From assembly GCA_018713145.1 (NCBI GenBank), contig DVFP01000026.1, positions 1 to 64,000 of the forward strand: a stretch of 64,000 bases of DNA. The letters run 5' to 3'. The notes beneath the pieces were generated by a model. That model saw nothing but the letters and a program-made list of their open reading frames with translations, was not told where the DNA came from and did no database searches. The translations under genes and the position numbers were made by a program. The stretch is from Candidatus Scybalocola faecavium. Its GTDB lineage: Bacteria; Bacillota; Clostridia; Lachnospirales; Lachnospiraceae. Shown here piece after piece: positions 51,133 through 59,706 of the stretch. Numbering within the stretch: the stretch's first letter is position 1; the number at the start of each line of letters is the position of its first letter.

Positions 51133-52218
51133 TCAGTCTGCATAATAAGTAAACTCTTCATTGGCAAAATTAATGCGCACGCCATTAAGGAGGATATAAT
51201 TCTTTCCTGCTTCCAGGGGTTCTCCGTTAAGGAAGGTGGAATTCGTGGAATAATTATCACAAATATAGTAAGCACCATCAATTTTATGTATAATGGCATG
51301 CATACGGCTGACTGCAGGATTATCTGTCAGAAGATAATCGGCCATGCCCGGAATCTTTCCGATCTTAAATTCATCTTTGTTAATAACGATCTTCTCTCCG
51401 TTTTTCTTACGGATCATATACGGGAAGGACTGGGGCGCTTCCTGGCTTTCACGGGCAGGCTCAGGGGCGCTTACATCATCCAGATGGATCTCAGGCACAT
51501 CCATAACGTCCTTTTTCGGCTCGTCCTTAGGAGGCATAAAGGAAATCTCATCTTCTGCCGGACTTGGCTCAGGCTTGGAAGCAGCCAGAGATTCCAGAGG
51601 GATCATATCCGGCTCCGGAGTGTTTGGATACACCGGCTCAGGCGCCTTCTGGTATGCAGGTTCAGATGGAGCTTCCTGCTCCAGGCTGTCCAGATAATCA
51701 ATAAAATCTGCCGGATTCAGCTTTTTATTCCGATTCAGATAGTTAATGATCTTGCCGATGTATTCCAGATTTTCTGAGCTGTCATACTGCATATTTACAA
51801 TAAGCTCACGAATGTAGCTGCGCAATGGCTTGATCTGAAGTCCCGGATTTACAGCCGGAACACAGATAAAACGCAGGCTTCCGGTCTCTTCAGACACATA
51901 TACAAGATCCGAATCCAGTAAAATAAATTTAGGACTGATATTTTTTTCCATGCCGTATAAAAGCGCATCTGCCACAGCGGCAAACAAGGCAATCGCTTCC
52001 CTTTTGGTCATGACTTTATTTAACTGGCTGCGAAGAGGAACGCGGCCGGTAATATCGTAGTAAAGATGATGCTTGTCATATTCGGCATAGATCAGCGGGC
52101 TGTTCCATTCACTTAATGCCTGGGCTGCCTCCTCATCCATCATGGCTGTTGAAGGCAGCCTTAATGTAAGGGTTTTTTCAAAGGGTACTGTGTCCATTTC
52201 AAATTTATCAATGTTCAT
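51133..52218 (-). CDS. DUF6382-FHA domain protein
   Basis: 361 residues. The N-terminal 180 residues match the DUF6382 type (helical, TLTLRLPS, EYDKHHLYYDITGRVPL). A proline- and glutamate-rich linker (about 185-265) joins a C-terminal FHA domain (about 280-361) with NPAVSRMHAIIHK and NYSTNSTFLNG, the phosphothreonine-reading loops. Such proteins act in Ser/Thr-kinase signalling or secretion; partners are not in this window. Confidence 0.85.
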   Translation of the reverse strand: MNIDKFEMDTVPFEKTLTLRLPSTAMMDEEAAQALSEWNSPLIYAEYDKHHLYYDITGRVPLRSQLNKVMTKREAIALFAAVADALLYGMEKNISPKFILLDSDLVYVSEETGSLRFICVPAVNPGLQIKPLRSYIRELIVNMQYDSSENLEYIGKIINYLNRNKKLNPADFIDYLDSLEQEAPSEPAYQKAPEPVYPNTPEPDMIPLESLAASKPEPSPAEDEISFMPPKDEPKKDVMDVPEIHLDDVSAPEPARESQEAPQSFPYMIRKKNGEKIVINKDEFKIGKIPGMADYLLTDNPAVSRMHAIIHKIDGAYYICDNYSTNSTFLNGEPLEAGKNYILLNGVRINFANEEFTYYAD

Positions 52219-52260
52219 TTTTCATCCTCCTGGTTATAAAAATATATCTTTAATCATGGC

Positions 52261-52401
52261 TCATGAGCAATTAAACATGTTATATCCCAGTACAAGAAAG
52301 AATATGAGCACGCATAAACTCAATAAGCTGAATTTCATCAGCAGCATGACGATCATTCCGATGGCGATCCAAAATAATACAAAACCGATGAGTCTTTTCA
52401 T
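52261..52401 (-). CDS. 46-residue membrane peptide
   Basis: MKRLIGFVLFWIAIGMIVML, then MKF and a second hydrophobic stretch (LCVLIFFLVLGYNMF). GGGGGA lies seven bases before the ATG. Two predicted membrane spans and almost no loops. It sits 40 bp before the FHA gene and after gerW. No known family. Confidence 0.6.
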   Translation of the reverse strand: MKRLIGFVLFWIAIGMIVMLLMKFSLLSLCVLIFFLVLGYNMFNCS

Positions 52402-52470
52402 AGCATCCCCCAAAGCCCCGGCTCCTTACCTTTATTGTATGCGCTTTAGGCAGGGGATTTGCATGAAACC

Positions 52471-52878
52471 TTATTTTTCTTCTCCATCAATAATATCGTC
52501 CACAGCCTTTTTTACTTCCGGATCCATCTGGGATTTTCCTTTATCTGTAAATTTATTTACTACATCCGGAATAAGGTCAATGATCTTGGAAACAGCATCC
52601 TGAGGCTGATTGACAGGAATCATCTTTGTCACCCCGTTGGAAATCACCAGCACAGCGGATGGTTTTACCTTACCGCCCATACCGCCTCCGGCACTGTTTT
52701 TTTCCGTTTTTTCCCAGGCGCCTGCCGCCACCCCAAAGGATACATCCACTAAAGGGACGATGATCGTATCATTAACATGGACCACATCCCCTACTACGGT
52801 CTTAGCGGATATAAAGCTGTCCATGCCTTTAAACAATGACTCAACCGTTGTGGTAAACTTACTTTCTTTTTCTGCCAT
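52471..52878 (-). CDS. gerW: Sporulation protein GerW (YtfJ)
   Basis: 135 residues: VGDVVHVNDTIIVPLVDVSFGVAAG and a glycine-rich loop, then VSKIIDLIPDVVNKF. Needed for germination with L-alanine in Bacillus. The DUF2953 gene (YtfI) lies just upstream, the conserved ytfI-ytfJ pair. Confidence 0.92.
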   Translation of the reverse strand: MAEKESKFTTTVESLFKGMDSFISAKTVVGDVVHVNDTIIVPLVDVSFGVAAGAWEKTEKNSAGGGMGGKVKPSAVLVISNGVTKMIPVNQPQDAVSKIIDLIPDVVNKFTDKGKSQMDPEVKKAVDDIIDGEEK

Positions 52879-52983
52879 CTTTATCTCATACCTCCTGATC
52901 TGTTTTCACAGCCGGGCACCATAGGCCGGCGCCAACAACATAATTTATAAAACAGCAGCCGCTCAGCCAGCCGAACTGTTACC

Positions 52984-54009
52984 TTAAATATGCTTAAAAG
53001 ATTGGATGATCCTGCGTATATCTTTATTAAAGACCAGCCGCAGGGCTACTCCAGCAAAAACAGCTATTCTAAGCCTTCCGGCCACATAAAGCTCCCCCTG
53101 GGCTTTCTTTTCTTCAAAGTCCGGATACAAGGCGATATGATCCTCATAAACCGGATATAAAAGACTTAATGCACCTAGGACATATCCGGTGGATGCAGGA
53201 TCTTCAAATCCAAAATAAACCTTTCCCGAAAGTCTCACCGGCTTTAAATGGCGCAGTATGCGAAACAGCTCTTTTTTTAATGCAGCAAAAGCCGGACGGT
53301 TTTTCGAATCAAACAAAATAGCCATCACCGCGTCCTTTTTCTCCCGGATCCCGGCAAGCTTTTTTAACAACCTGTCCTTCTTTTTACATAAGGAAGAAAT
53401 TTTATTTTTTATCCTTTCAAGCCTGCTCTGAAACTGATTTTTTATTGCATACAGTTTTTCCTTGATCCTTTTTACAAGACCGGGCTTTTGGGGCCTGTCT
53501 TCCTGTACATGGGATCGGGGCGCGCTTTCAGCGACTGCAGGTATTTTTAACGGTGCTTCTGCCGCCGGCGCTAAAGCCGGCCGGGGCATCTCTTTTGGCT
53601 TAGGGATCTGATCCGGCGCCGACACAGGTCTTTGACCGGTATCTTCCGGCGTTCCAGGCTTCTGCGGCACTTTGCGGGACGCTTTTTGCGTCTTCATGCC
53701 CTTTTTATTTTTATTATGTTCGGAAGATTGATTTTCATTCCGCAAATTGTCATAAATTCGCTTTCCTAAGATCCGGATAACGATACCCACATCCTTACCC
53801 TCGCCCCAGGGATAGACCACCTTTATACTTAAAGCGTGAAACAGCCAGTAAACCTTTACCGCAGCCTCCAGGCTGTCATACCGGGATCCACGGATACGAT
53901 ACCGTATGGGGACAAAAAGCACAGTACCTAAAGCAAGGACCACAAGGCCAATGATAACAGCGATCAGTATGCCCACAATTTTTAAGATCAGTAAAAGAAT
54001 ATGTATCAT
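52984..54009 (-). CDS. DUF2953 protein (YtfI-like)
   Basis: 341 residues: N-terminal membrane segment (about 4-30), VPIRYRIRGS strand, a long lysine/proline-rich insert (about 95-215), then the conserved LKPVRLSGKVYFGFEDPASTGYVLG. The insert is much longer than in Bacillus YtfI. Function unknown; linked to sporulation by its gerW neighbour. Confidence 0.85.
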   Translation of the reverse strand: MIHILLLILKIVGILIAVIIGLVVLALGTVLFVPIRYRIRGSRYDSLEAAVKVYWLFHALSIKVVYPWGEGKDVGIVIRILGKRIYDNLRNENQSSEHNKNKKGMKTQKASRKVPQKPGTPEDTGQRPVSAPDQIPKPKEMPRPALAPAAEAPLKIPAVAESAPRSHVQEDRPQKPGLVKRIKEKLYAIKNQFQSRLERIKNKISSLCKKKDRLLKKLAGIREKKDAVMAILFDSKNRPAFAALKKELFRILRHLKPVRLSGKVYFGFEDPASTGYVLGALSLLYPVYEDHIALYPDFEEKKAQGELYVAGRLRIAVFAGVALRLVFNKDIRRIIQSFKHI

Positions 54010-54034
54010 TCCTGTGCTCCTTCCATGTATCCCT

Positions 54035-54361
54035 TTAAAAAGCTTTTTTCTGATTCATATCCGCAAATCTTCGGATATTCACATCCCCGGTAGCCTGATA
54101 GGCATCTGCGGCCATTTTTTCAAACAGTTCAAAGGCTTTATTTTTTCCGGAGGCAACTCCCAAAATATCATAATCCACGGATTTATACCAGGACTGCTTC
54201 AGATAAATACACCGGATGATTTCCGGCATATCCCTTCCCGCAGGCAGGATGATAAAATAATAATCCCCCGGATACTTTTTAAACTTAAACCGGTATCGGA
54301 TCCCGGCAGGGCTTTCTTTAATACTTTCATCAATATACAATGGACGGCGCCATCGGATCAT
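54035..54361 (-). CDS. Hypothetical protein, 108 residues
   Basis: Not recognised. MIRWRRPLYIDESIK, YRFKFKKYPGDYYFIIL, then a helical C-terminus. No signal peptide. The start at 54361 has GTGGGGAT upstream; it overlaps the 3' end of the next gene by frame only (start 20 bp before that gene ends on the same strand). Probably co-expressed with the 465-codon gene. Confidence 0.55.
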   Translation of the reverse strand: MIRWRRPLYIDESIKESPAGIRYRFKFKKYPGDYYFIILPAGRDMPEIIRCIYLKQSWYKSVDYDILGVASGKNKAFELFEKMAADAYQATGDVNIRRFADMNQKKAF

Positions 54362-54380
54362 CAGATCCCCACTTCCTTTA

Positions 54381-55772
54381 CTATACCACCTTGGACTGGA
54401 TAAAATCATTCAGCAGAGCATCCACAGCCGCCCGCTCATACTGCTCTGTACATGAAGCAAGGCTCTGGCGAATATAAGCCTCCACCTTTTCAAGACTGTC
54501 AAATGGCACTGGCATATTGTCCAGGGCCATGGAGATCAGGCTCCGCTTCATCACCTGGCCGCAGTTTTTAAAAGAATGTTCGTAAATTTCTTCCAGCTTC
54601 CGGATCCTGGCCATAACCGCTTCCCTGGAAACTGTATAATAAGGGCACAGTTCGGAAATATCCGCCCGGGAATTTGTCATAAACAAGCGCCCCGCAGTCC
54701 GCAGGGTTTTATATATGCCCCCAAGGACCATGCCATCGATCGACTGGGCATTTTTCTCATAAATACTGTCAAGGGCGTCCTCCAGAAGCATATGCTCTCC
54801 CAAATATTTCTGCTGATCTTCCACGGTCTTTGACAGACCGCCTAAAATATCCGCGTCAATATCCAGGAAATCTCCGCTGTCCACAGCGCGCATGTAAGAT
54901 CGTAAAATGTTTCTCAGCTCTGTACATTCCTTAGGTTCGGACACGGTATAAGGCTGGGTGATGAGTATAATATAAAGGCCGTTGATCAGCTCCAGCAGAT
55001 CCACGTTATTGCTCAGATCCCGTGCCACCATGGATCCGGCCAAAGACAGCTTTGCCATATACTCGCGGCACTGATCTTTATCCACATCATTCAAAGAAAT
55101 ATGGTCAAACTCTTTTGCAAGATCATACAAATCCCCTCTCCCGCTATCCAGCCGTTCCAAAGACGGCAGTGCGGCGCACCGCTCCATCCGGGCAAAAAAG
55201 TTTTCCGCCATATCGTTTCTGGCCCCTGCATAGCAGCTGCAGCCTTTTTCTAAAAGTTCAAAAAACTTCGTATTCGTCAGTCGCACAGGAAGCTCTCCCA
55301 GAACCGCCTGAATCCGCTCATTGACAGTTTCCGCATCCTGTTTTTCCGTAATATAGCTCATCAGCTTGTCGCCCAGAGCTGTATCATCTGTAAGAGAGAG
55401 ACTTTCTTCAAAGCGGTAATTCATTCGGTTAAATATGTGCTCATACAACTGAAAATAGTGAAGATACTCTTCCAACTGATCCAGATTTGAAAGCACCTTT
55501 CCCCGAGCGTCATCCAGACGGATCATATCCTGAGCCAGTGTTTCTGTCTGTCCGCTGCCAACTTTGCGGGTAATCGAGGCGATCACAGAAAGGATCTCCC
55601 CTGTATCTCCTTCTTCCTTGGCAAGCACATCATACTTTTCCGTAAAATTCAAAGCAAACTTTCCCAGTGTCAGACGCTCATATGAAGATAAAAGGAGCTG
55701 GCTGTACACGCTTAAGTTTTCTTCTGGATTATTGCCATTTTTTAAATCTTTAATCAATCGGTTAATATTCAT
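54381..55772 (-). CDS. Hypothetical helical protein, 463 residues
   Basis: Not recognised. Almost entirely helical and acidic, with no membrane segment. Leucine-rich helices such as YSQLLLSSYERLTLGKFALNF and LLELINGLYIILIT suggest a helical-repeat scaffold. Starts: the ATG at 55772, or a TTG two codons earlier, both after GAAAGG that lies at the edge of a hairpin repeat. It sits between the rhomboid-like gene and the gerW cluster. Confidence 0.6.
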   Translation of the reverse strand: MNINRLIKDLKNGNNPEENLSVYSQLLLSSYERLTLGKFALNFTEKYDVLAKEEGDTGEILSVIASITRKVGSGQTETLAQDMIRLDDARGKVLSNLDQLEEYLHYFQLYEHIFNRMNYRFEESLSLTDDTALGDKLMSYITEKQDAETVNERIQAVLGELPVRLTNTKFFELLEKGCSCYAGARNDMAENFFARMERCAALPSLERLDSGRGDLYDLAKEFDHISLNDVDKDQCREYMAKLSLAGSMVARDLSNNVDLLELINGLYIILITQPYTVSEPKECTELRNILRSYMRAVDSGDFLDIDADILGGLSKTVEDQQKYLGEHMLLEDALDSIYEKNAQSIDGMVLGGIYKTLRTAGRLFMTNSRADISELCPYYTVSREAVMARIRKLEEIYEHSFKNCGQVMKRSLISMALDNMPVPFDSLEKVEAYIRQSLASCTEQYERAAVDALLNDFIQSKVV

Positions 55773-55785
55773 GTCCAATACGACC

Positions 55786-55883
55786 TTTCATTATTATTGC
55801 CGGTTCTTACACGGCATCCAGGTATCCTTGGAAAGGATTTCATTATTATTGCCGGTTCTTACACGGCATCCGGGGATCCTTCC
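55786..55883. repeat. Two tandem copies of the two-hairpin repeat
   Basis: Units at 55786-55837 and 55838-55883, each starting TTTCATTATTATTGCCGG with ACACGGC, then an AAGGA/TCCTT arm. They fill the gap between the rhomboid-like stop (55885) and the next gene start (55772), 14 bp from the latter. Confidence 0.85.
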
Positions 55884-55884
55884 C

Positions 55885-56745
55885 TTACTTTACATGGGTA
55901 TGGGTAAACAGATGATCCTGGCAATATTCATAATTACCGTTGCACTTGGAGCAGAAACGAAACTCTAATGTATCGTCATCCAGTTCTGTCCGGCCGCACA
56001 CTGCGCACCGGTGCCTTGCCCCGCCGGGATAGGTGACCTTATTTCTCTGAGGGCCTCTGGACGACTGGGATCCGTAAGCGCCCCGGGTGGCTTTTTTGTA
56101 CACATATTTCCGGTGCATCTGCTTTGCGCTGTAACCTTTTCTCCGCATAAATGAAATAAAGTAGCAGAAAAAGTTCAGCAGGGCTACAATAATGGATACC
56201 CGTGTGCTCCATCCGCCCTGGACAAAGGAAAATGCCAGAAGGACCATGTCCAAAATTGCCAGCCATTTCATCCGCACTGGGATGATAAACATGACCAGCA
56301 CCTGCATATCCGGAATAATAGTGGCAAAGGCCAGAAACAAAGACAGGTTAATATAATAGGTATCCATATAAAAGAAAATACCGGACAATCCTGTCACCAA
56401 ATACACAATGATCGACGCCAGAACGGTTCCTAAAATACCGGTAAGGTAATAAAGGTTAAACCGGAAGGCTCCCCACACCTGCTCCAGGGTATTCCCTAAA
56501 AGATAGTAAAAGTACAGGGAAAAGATCACAAATATCGGGTTGCTGCTGGGGGAATTCAGGAGAAAGGTAAAGATCCTCCAAACCTCTCCATGAAGGATCC
56601 GCTCAGCGTCCAGACAGAAATAGGTGTAATAGACTTCCGGCATAGTCCAGCTCAGGAAGAAACCTATGGCGTATAAGACAATGATATATCGCATGAGATG
56701 CTTTATGGCAAATCTGCCAAACTTTCTTTCCAGCTTGTCTAACAT
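55885..56745 (-). CDS. Rhomboid-like membrane protein with C-terminal zinc ribbon
   Basis: 286 residues. Five or six membrane helices with rhomboid-like LHGEVWRIFTF and LLGNTLEQVWGAFRFNLYYL blocks. The catalytic Ser/His pair is doubtful: TGLSG appears but no later His lies in a membrane helix. The C-terminal tail has RCAVCGRTE...FRFCSKCNGNYEYCQDH, a zinc-ribbon/knuckle. Probably a non-proteolytic pseudorhomboid. The start at 56745 is chosen because the longer frame is polar and unrelated; spacing to GAGG is long. Confidence 0.75.
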   Translation of the reverse strand: MLDKLERKFGRFAIKHLMRYIIVLYAIGFFLSWTMPEVYYTYFCLDAERILHGEVWRIFTFLLNSPSSNPIFVIFSLYFYYLLGNTLEQVWGAFRFNLYYLTGILGTVLASIIVYLVTGLSGIFFYMDTYYINLSLFLAFATIIPDMQVLVMFIIPVRMKWLAILDMVLLAFSFVQGGWSTRVSIIVALLNFFCYFISFMRRKGYSAKQMHRKYVYKKATRGAYGSQSSRGPQRNKVTYPGGARHRCAVCGRTELDDDTLEFRFCSKCNGNYEYCQDHLFTHTHVK

Positions 56746-56898
56746 AAATGTCTGATTCCTCGCTTTCAATGATTTCAGGCAGTCCAGACAAACCCTTTGT
56801 GTCCGGACTGCTGCCACACATAGATAATTCTAATTATAGATGAGCCCCTAAACCTTGTCAACCTTTAGGAAGCCTAAGGAAATTAAATTTCCGTAAAT

Positions 56899-57339
56899 TT
56901 ATTGTTCCTCCATGACTACGGTTCTGTTCCTTTTTACATATACCTTTTCTCCCGGAGTCAGCAAAATAGGCATAAGTTCCGGATTAAGTTTTTCAAAGTC
57001 TGAAAAATCCATGTGAAAAGTCTCCAAAAGACTGTTAAGGCTTTCCCCTTCCCTAACCGTATAGGGAATGATCACATCCCAGCCAGGCCGGTCGCTTTCC
57101 TGCCCGGGCATACTTCCCGGCGAACTCATATGTTCCGACCCGGGCATCTCCGGCATTTTTCCCATAGCCATGGGGATACATAAAGTTTCTCCCGGCACCA
57201 AATGGTAAACCCTGGCTCCAGGATTTGCTTCCATGATACTTTCCACGGAAACGCCATACATCCGTCCAAGGCGGTAGAGCGTATCTCCCTTTCGGATCAC
57301 ATGGGCGATCCCGTCGCATTTTGACTCATAATAATTCAT
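56899..57339 (-). CDS. Double LysM-domain protein
   Basis: 146 residues: LysM 1 at about 12-55 (IRKGDTLYRLGRMYGVSVESI) and LysM 2 at about 95-138 (VREGESLNSLLETFHMDFSDF). The linker is methionine/proline-rich. No signal peptide, as in some spore-coat LysM proteins such as SafA, so a coat or cortex role is plausible in this sporulation-rich stretch. Confidence 0.85.
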   Translation of the reverse strand: MNYYESKCDGIAHVIRKGDTLYRLGRMYGVSVESIMEANPGARVYHLVPGETLCIPMAMGKMPEMPGSEHMSSPGSMPGQESDRPGWDVIIPYTVREGESLNSLLETFHMDFSDFEKLNPELMPILLTPGEKVYVKRNRTVVMEEQ

Positions 57340-57569
57340 AGCTGTCCCTCAGATCTTCACCTGTCTTTTTACTAAATTATATTCAGAGCTCCTTTTATTG
57401 GGAACTATTTTTTCGCGGATCCGGCGGAAAACAGCGCCTATTCCCTCCATCCGTAAACTGTAACTTTACGACACTTTATGGTATTTTCATAAATTATCCA
57501 TTGTTTTTTTAGAACCTATAGCGTATAATAATTCTGCTAAATGTTATAAGTTGCCCGACAAATGGGCAT

Positions 57570-57733
57570 GAGCCACGGATTGCTCCGCGCTTTGCGCTCC
57601 CGCAATCCTAAAAACACCTCAAATCCGCCCATTTTTCTGCGAAAAATGGCTCCTTTTCGGTGTTTTGCGCGACACAAAGTCACGCTTGCCTGCGCAAGCG
57701 CAGCCCGCATGACCTTTTGTCGCTTGTCTCAAA
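57570..57733 (+). ncRNA. Second copy of the structured repeat element
   Basis: Stem 1 GGATTGC/GCAATCC with inner GCGC/GCGC (57577-57608), stem 2 AAAACACC/GGTGTTTT with CATTTTT/AAAAATG (57611-57666), stem 3 GCGACA/TGTCGC with GCTTGC/GCAAGC (57669-57723). Compared with 34859-35020, stem 1 differs by two paired changes, and stem 3 has entirely different bases yet stays paired. The 413-bp gap (57340-57752) holds this and no gene. Confidence 0.65.
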
Positions 57734-57752
57734 ATATTAAGTCTGGGCAGGA

Positions 57753-58595
57753 TCAGCCCTTTGTACCTGCGGAAATGGAAATACCATCAATAATATACTG
57801 CTGTGCAATAAAGAACAGGATCAGGATCGGCAGCATAACAAGAATGGTAGCTGCCATAAGCTGGTTCCACTGGCTTGTATACATTCCTTTAAAGAAGGAA
57901 AGTCCTAAAGATAACGTAAATTTCTTGCTGTCATACAAATAGATCAGCGGACCATTAAAGTCATTCCAAACACCCATAAATGTGAAAATAGCCACAGCGG
58001 TTAATACCGGCTTGCACATAGGAAGGATGATTCTTAAAAATACTTTGAAAGGTCCTGCTCCATCCATACGGGCAGCTTCGTCAAAGTCTTTTGGGATTCC
58101 GGACATATACTGGCGCAGGAGGAAAATATTAAAAGCGCCGCCGCCGAAAAATGACGGTACGATCAGAGGCAGGAAGGTATCTACCCATCCCAGGGCTCTG
58201 AAAATAAGATACTGAGGAATCATTGTGATCTGGCCCGGAAGCATCATCGTGGCTAAAAGGATTAAAAACCATACCCGTTTTCCTTTAAATTTAAACCGGG
58301 AAAAACCATAGGCTACAATAGCGGAGCTGAAAATCGTGCCGATCATTACCGGAATAAGGATGATCAGAGTATTTCTCAAATACAGGAAAAACGGAATGGA
58401 TGTGATGGCTTTGGCAAAGTTTTCCCAATGAAGCTCTGTTGGAAAGAAATTCATGGAAAAGATTTCCGAGTCCGGCTTTAATGCCATACACACAGTCCAC
58501 AGCAGCGGGATCATAATGATCACGGCACCTGCAAGGAGAAAAAGCATGGCAATGATCCGCATGACCTTATTAAAATGACTGTTTTTGCTTTTCAT
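57753..58595 (-). CDS. Sugar ABC transporter permease, MalG type
   Basis: 280 residues, six membrane helices, EAA loop DEAARMDGAGPFKVFLRIILPMCKP. Works with the permease and binding protein just upstream; the ATPase is not in this cluster and is probably shared (MsmK-like). Confidence 0.93.
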   Translation of the reverse strand: MKSKNSHFNKVMRIIAMLFLLAGAVIIMIPLLWTVCMALKPDSEIFSMNFFPTELHWENFAKAITSIPFFLYLRNTLIILIPVMIGTIFSSAIVAYGFSRFKFKGKRVWFLILLATMMLPGQITMIPQYLIFRALGWVDTFLPLIVPSFFGGGAFNIFLLRQYMSGIPKDFDEAARMDGAGPFKVFLRIILPMCKPVLTAVAIFTFMGVWNDFNGPLIYLYDSKKFTLSLGLSFFKGMYTSQWNQLMAATILVMLPILILFFIAQQYIIDGISISAGTKG

Positions 58596-58613
58596 AATAC
58601 CTGTGCCTCCTTA

Positions 58614-59534
58614 TCAGATCTTATCGTCGTTCTGGTAATATACCCAGAAGCTGGAGCTTTTAATAACCAACAGTGAAAATACCATGATGATAGCAAACAT
58701 TACCCATGCCATGGCAGCGGCATAGCCCATTTCATAATCTCTGTATGCGGTCTGGTACAGCAGCAGGTTATAGAACAGAGTGGATTTTAACGGTCCGCCT
58801 TCAGTCATAACATAAGCCTGTGTAAAATACTGGAAGGAACTGATGACAGCCATGACCACATTAAAAAAGATCGTGGGGGAGATCAATGGAAGCGTGATCT
58901 TAAAGAAAGACTGAACTGAATTAGCGCCGTCAATGGCCGCTGCTTCCTTAACCTCTTCACTAACGCCCTGAAGGCCGGACAGATAAATGATCATTGTATT
59001 TCCAATACCCCACACACCCATAATGATCAGCGCATATAAGGCCGTATGGGGATCGTTAAGCCATGCCGGGCCTTTGATTCCAAACAGCTTTAACGCCTGA
59101 TTTAAAAGTCCGGATTCTCCAAAGATCTGTGTCCAGATCATGGAAGATGCAATCACAGGGATAATGGATGGAAGGAAATAAATCAAACGGAATGCTTTCA
59201 TAAAGCGGATACGCATGTTCAGCAAAAGAGCGATCAACAGGGACATGATCTGATAAAAGGGGATTGAAATCAGGCAGAAAATAAACGTTACTTTTAATGA
59301 CTGATAAAAATCCGGATCATGGAACAGTTGTGTATAGTTTTTCACGCCGATAAACTTTACGGTACTCAGTCCCGTAACAATATCCCACTTACAAAAAGAC
59401 AGCACTGCGGAAAAGATCATGGGGATCAGTGTAAAAATAAAAAATCCCAGAATCCATGGCAAAACACATAAATATCCGTATCGGTTTTCCCTTTTATGTT
59501 CTAAGGATTTTACTGCCGTTGTTTTCTTTTTCAC
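58614..59534 (-). CDS. Sugar ABC transporter permease, MalF type
   Basis: 306 residues, six membrane helices; EAA loop KEAAAIDGANSVQSFFKITLPLISP. Between the binding protein and the second permease, 18 bp before the latter. Confidence 0.93.
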   Translation of the reverse strand: MKKKTTAVKSLEHKRENRYGYLCVLPWILGFFIFTLIPMIFSAVLSFCKWDIVTGLSTVKFIGVKNYTQLFHDPDFYQSLKVTFIFCLISIPFYQIMSLLIALLLNMRIRFMKAFRLIYFLPSIIPVIASSMIWTQIFGESGLLNQALKLFGIKGPAWLNDPHTALYALIIMGVWGIGNTMIIYLSGLQGVSEEVKEAAAIDGANSVQSFFKITLPLISPTIFFNVVMAVISSFQYFTQAYVMTEGGPLKSTLFYNLLLYQTAYRDYEMGYAAAMAWVMFAIIMVFSLLVIKSSSFWVYYQNDDKI

Positions 59535-59574
59535 GGTAAAAACCTTCTTTCTTTTTTCCTGAAGCCATTTTATA

Positions 59575-59629
59575 AAAGGGGATCCTCGTCAATTATCCGC
59601 AGTCGGACGAATTATGAAGATCCCCCTTT
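59575..59629 (-). terminator. Attenuator-like hairpin between binding protein and permeases
   Basis: AAAGGGGATC (59575-59584)/GATCCCCCTTT (59619-59629) with inner TCGTC/GACGA. On the minus strand it is followed by TTTTAT. This would let more binding protein than permease be made. Confidence 0.65.
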
Positions 59630-59706
59630 ATTACAGACAGTTTTTATTCAAGACCAATTTTCATTTCCCAAAAACAGGAAATCGTCTGGATACTTTTGAT
59701 GATGGA

